Shown in pieces: positions 7,423 to 9,358 of a stretch of 9,358 nucleotides of DNA. The notes below the pieces were generated by a model. It saw nothing but the letters and a program-made list of their open reading frames with translations, was not told where the DNA came from and made no database searches. How positions within the stretch are numbered: the stretch's first letter is position 1; each line of letters opens with the position of its first letter. Position numbers and translations under genes: made by a program. Source of the stretch: an uncultured Alphaproteobacteria bacterium (GTDB taxonomy: Bacteria > Pseudomonadota > Alphaproteobacteria > Caulobacterales > Hyphomonadaceae); contig CAIKXW010000386.1 of NCBI GenBank assembly GCA_903831485.1, positions 1 to 9,358 on the forward strand. Direction: 5' to 3'.

Positions 7423-7437
7423 CCGAATTGGTGGAGC

Positions 7438-7450
7438 GGCGCACAGCGCC
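7438..7450 (+). terminator. Small GC hairpin after the exported-protein gene (weak terminator candidate)
   Basis: GGCGC (7438-7442) pairs with GCGCC (7446-7450) across an ACA loop, 16 bp after the stop codon. The stem is short and is followed by an A-rich, not T-rich, stretch, so intrinsic termination on the plus strand is doubtful. Confidence 0.15.
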
Positions 7451-7517
7451 ACAAAACCTTCACGCATCGGACGAGCTAATCGCGCTATTCGGCCCGAATC
7501 CAACACGGAGCCCGCCC

Positions 7518-8960
7518 ATGCTGTCGCGTCGCCATCTTATCCGTTCCGCCGTAAGCCTCGCAGTCGCCGCGCCCGCCCTGCAACTCATAGGCTGCGCGAC
7601 GCCAGGCGCCACGCGGCCCCAGATTCGCCAGCGCGTCTCCAGCCTGCCGCTCACGCCCGACCCCAAGGGCCTGCTCGATCTCGCCCCCGGCCTGTCATAC
7701 GCCGTGCTCTCGCGCACCGGTCAGGAAATGTCCGATGGCCTGCTCGAGCCCGGCAATCACGATGGCATGGCGGCTTTCCCCGTGGAGGGCGATCCCACGC
7801 GCTGCGTGCTTGTTCGCAACCACGAGCTTGGCGCCACGTCGCCGGTCTCTGCCTTCGGCGCCGACCTCTCGCGTGTTCAGCGCATCTCCCGCGAACGCGT
7901 CTACGATCTTTCGCCCGCCGGCAAACCCTTCGCCGGCGGAACCACGACGGCGCTCGTCAACCTGAAGTCCATGCGGGTCGAGCGCACGCACCTGTCGCTG
8001 GCCGGCACGGCGGTCAACTGCGCCGGCGGCCCCACGCCCTGGGGCTCTTGGCTTTCCTGCGAGGAAACTCGACTCGTGAAGGGCCCCGACGCCAGCAGGT
8101 CTCACGGCTTCATCTTCGAAGTTCCTGCCATGCTCACACAACCAGTCGAACCCATTGCGCTCACCGCCATGGGTCGTTTCGAGCACGAGGCGGCCGCTGT
8201 CGATCCCGCAACCGGCATCGTCTACCTCACGGAAGACACGGCGGATTCGCTGTTCTACCGGTTCCTTCCCAGCGCGCGCGGCGAGCTGGCGAAAGGCGGT
8301 CGCCTGCAGGCCCTCGTTCTCGTCGAGCAGGCCGGCGCCGACACGCGCAACTGGTCGAAAGAGCAGGGCGGCGACCCGTCGCTCCGCATGGTCTCGAACC
8401 GCAGGTACGGCGTGCGTTGGGTCGATATGGCCGATGTCGAAGCGCCCGAGGGCGATCTGCGCCTGCGCGGCCGCAAAGCCGGCGCCGCGGTATTCGCGCG
8501 CGGCGAAGGCATCGCTTTCGCGCTGGAAGCGGCAGGCCCTGCGATCTACTTCACCTGCACCTCCGGCGGCGCCGCGCAGATCGGCCAGATCTGGCGTTAT
8601 GTGCCCAGTGCATATGAGGGGACGTCCCGCGAGGCCGATGCTCCCGGCAGTCTCGAACTCTTCGTTGAAAGCACGGGCGAGTCCGACTTCGAGAAATGCG
8701 ACAACATTGTCGCTTCGGCGCGCGGCGAACTCATCGTCTGCGAGGATGGCGCGGGCGACAATTTCATTCGCGCCGTGGCGCCGGATGGCCTGATCTACAC
8801 GCTCGCCCGCAACGCCGATGCTGGCAAATCCGAATTCTGCGGCGCCTGTTTCTCACCCGACGGCGCAACCCTGTTCGTCAACATCCAGAAGCCTGGCATC
8901 ACCCTCGCAATCACCGGAGACTGGCTCACCCTCCAGCGCAACGCCCGCAATCTGGTGTAG
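7518..8960 (+). CDS. PhoX/DUF839-family protein, predicted Tat-exported lipoprotein
   Basis: I set the start at 7518, not at the upstream in-frame ATG at 7413, which overlaps the previous gene. GGAG (7507-7510) is well placed, and this start gives a proper signal: MLSRRHLIRS with a twin arginine at 4-5, a hydrophobic core, then the lipobox LIGC with Cys26. The 480-residue product matches the PhoX-type phosphatase family: GNHDGMAAFP (about 79-88), LVRNHELG (98-105), NCAGGPTPWGSWLSCEE (167-183), GRFEHEAAAVDP (219-230), YLTEDT (236-241), CDNIVASARGELIVCEDG (394-411) and FSPDGATLFVNIQKPG (445-460). Known PhoX enzymes are metal-dependent periplasmic phosphomonoesterases using Cys and Glu ligands in the CAGG...CEE region, which is intact here. 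Many family members are untested, so the substrate is unknown. No clear Pho box was seen upstream. Confidence 0.88.
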   Translation: MLSRRHLIRSAVSLAVAAPALQLIGCATPGATRPQIRQRVSSLPLTPDPKGLLDLAPGLSYAVLSRTGQEMSDGLLEPGNHDGMAAFPVEGDPTRCVLVRNHELGATSPVSAFGADLSRVQRISRERVYDLSPAGKPFAGGTTTALVNLKSMRVERTHLSLAGTAVNCAGGPTPWGSWLSCEETRLVKGPDASRSHGFIFEVPAMLTQPVEPIALTAMGRFEHEAAAVDPATGIVYLTEDTADSLFYRFLPSARGELAKGGRLQALVLVEQAGADTRNWSKEQGGDPSLRMVSNRRYGVRWVDMADVEAPEGDLRLRGRKAGAAVFARGEGIAFALEAAGPAIYFTCTSGGAAQIGQIWRYVPSAYEGTSREADAPGSLELFVESTGESDFEKCDNIVASARGELIVCEDGAGDNFIRAVAPDGLIYTLARNADAGKSEFCGACFSPDGATLFVNIQKPGITLAITGDWLTLQRNARNLV

Positions 8961-9006
8961 TTAAAGCAACCACAAGGGCGCGCTCACAGACGCCAGCAAC
9001 AAACCC

Positions 9007-9114
9007 TCTGGAAGCGAGCACCTTGGGTGCACGCGTCCCCTGCCCCTCATCCTTGTAACTTGGCTCCAACACCTGATCATGTGTTCACGGGTGTGTCGGC
9101 GGGGCGCTTCCAGA
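9007..9114. repeat. Perfect 10-bp inverted repeat enclosing a small hairpin
   Basis: TCTGGAAGCG (9007-9016) is the exact inverse of CGCTTCCAGA (9105-9114). Inside lies GCACC-TTG-GGTGC (9018-9030), a tight perfect hairpin, and AACAC (9068-9072) faces GTGTT (9081-9085). Transcribed in either direction, this could form a multi-branched structure. Confidence 0.55.
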
Positions 9115-9141
9115 ATGCACGCAACCCCGCAGAATCCGACA
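9094..9141. repeat. Hairpin whose loop contains an arm of the neighbouring inverted repeat
   Basis: TGTCGG (9094-9099) pairs with CCGACA (9136-9141), and GCGGGG (9099-9104) with CCCCGC (9125-9130); G9099 can belong to only one of the two pairings, and a 5-nt bulge lies at 9131-9135. The 20-nt loop (9105-9124) begins with CGCTTCCAGA, the right arm of the preceding 10-bp inverted repeat. Confidence 0.45.
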
Positions 9142-9161
9142 TGTCCGCTGTAGGATGGCCG

Positions 9162-9208
9162 TCCCCCGACCTGCTGCGCCGCGGCGGTCCCCGCGGCCTC
9201 GCCTGGGG
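9162..9208. repeat. GC-rich stem-loop
   Basis: GCCGCGG (9178-9184) pairs perfectly with CCGCGGC (9191-9197) around CGGTCC. Farther out, a CCCCC run (9162-9166 area) faces a GGGGG run (9204-9209 area), so the hairpin can extend with an internal loop. There is no adjacent T-run. Confidence 0.45.
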
Positions 9209-9264
9209 GATGGATGTCAACACCACTCCACCCCCTCTTGAGCCTGAGCGATACTGCGCCCGCA

Positions 9265-9311
9265 CTGACGTGAGGGAGGTCTCGAAGTCGACCGAAGCTT
9301 CCAGATGTCAG
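9265..9311. repeat. Imperfect stem-loop with CTGAC/GTCAG closing stem
   Basis: CTGAC (9265-9269) pairs with GTCAG (9307-9311). Inside, TCTCGAAG (9280-9287) faces CTTCCAGA (9298-9305) with one C-C mismatch. The GCTTCCAGA at 9297-9305 repeats the sequence at 9106-9114. Confidence 0.35.
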
Positions 9312-9358
9312 GGCGTCGGTCGCGTGGCCGTCGGCGTGTCGGGGACTGCGAGAGCCCC

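Larger units (their letters stand above)
8961..9358. other. Gene-free right end, rich in hairpins
   Basis: No frame here shows codon use like the neighbouring genes, a convincing ribosome binding site or a recognisable protein. The stretch holds several inverted repeats, listed separately. Signature sequences I would expect for tRNA, rRNA, tmRNA, RNase P or SRP RNA were not seen. It may hold a structured RNA or the leader of a gene beyond the window. Confidence 0.5.

Noticed and set aside
6463..7506. 347-codon minus-strand frame across the end of ppdK and the exported-protein gene
   Set aside because: The plus-strand genes have a signal peptide, ribosome binding site and catalytic motifs. 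The minus frame has none of these.
7413..7517. Upstream start for the PhoX-like gene at 7413, adding 35 residues
   Set aside because: That start overlaps the previous gene, lacks a ribosome binding site and would bury the Tat/lipoprotein signal. The ATG at 7518 has GGAG and exposes the signal.
9198..9220. TTGACA on the minus strand (9215-9220) as a promoter
   Set aside because: It matches a -35 box, but the position 17 nt downstream reads GCCGCG, not a -10 box, and no gene lies downstream on that strand.
9077..9265. 62-codon minus-strand frame in the right end
   Set aside because: No ribosome binding site, an Arg/Gly/Pro-rich composition typical of non-coding GC-rich DNA, and it runs through the hairpins.
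8961..9358. Minus-strand frame open across the entire right end (about 131 codons, stop TAA abutting the PhoX-like gene stop)
   Set aside because: It has no early ATG and no family resemblance, and it uses AGG, CGA, ACA and AGT codons unlike the neighbouring genes. One stop-free frame of this length among six in GC-rich DNA is not surprising. Sequence beyond the window could reopen the question.
8961..9358. tmRNA, RNase P, SRP or 6S RNA gene
   Set aside because: The conserved sequence signatures I know for the first three are absent on both strands, and the hairpins do not form the single long rod with a central bubble expected for 6S. A covariance-model search would settle it.

Overview
The window looks like chromosomal DNA of a high-GC alphaproteobacterium. 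The evidence is a two-subunit type glycyl-tRNA synthetase beta gene (glyS) followed by pyruvate, phosphate dikinase (ppdK), a pairing I recall from many alphaproteobacteria; strong C/G preference at third codon positions; and GTCATTCC...GGAATGAC and CTCATGGT...ACCACGAG type intergenic palindromes of the kind scattered through these genomes. A Hyphomonadaceae/Caulobacterales-like host is a guess.

Layout. 1-477 (minus): N-terminal half of an IS5-family transposase, cut by the window edge. 538-621: inverted-repeat-rich DNA next to the insertion sequence (IS). 681-1052 (plus): small ABM-like (dimeric alpha/beta barrel) protein. 1056-1541 (minus): exported protein of unknown function, convergent with the previous gene. 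1542-1684: divergent promoter region with a 10-bp perfect palindrome. 1685-4003 (plus): glyS, carrying an internal segment of about 480 bp with clearly lower GC and different codon use, which overlaps a stretch of roughly 85 residues beyond the usual family length. 4032-4147: large imperfect palindrome. 4177-6855 (plus): ppdK. 6925-7422 (plus): exported, acidic, five-cysteine protein of unknown function. 7518-8960 (plus): PhoX/DUF839-type protein with a Tat-like lipoprotein signal. 8961-9358: no convincing gene, but several hairpins, one with a loop complementary to an upstream segment.

How it fits together. glyS (translation) and ppdK (PEP/pyruvate interconversion) are housekeeping genes in the same direction, separated by a palindrome rather than tightly coupled. 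The two downstream genes encode envelope or periplasmic proteins and could form a separate unit; nothing ties them functionally to ppdK. glyQ, the obligate partner of glyS, is not in the window.

I see no defence system, CRISPR array, toxin-antitoxin pair, phage module or tRNA/rRNA gene. The most unusual features are the mosaic segment in glyS and the possible structured RNA at the right end. The rest is ordinary.
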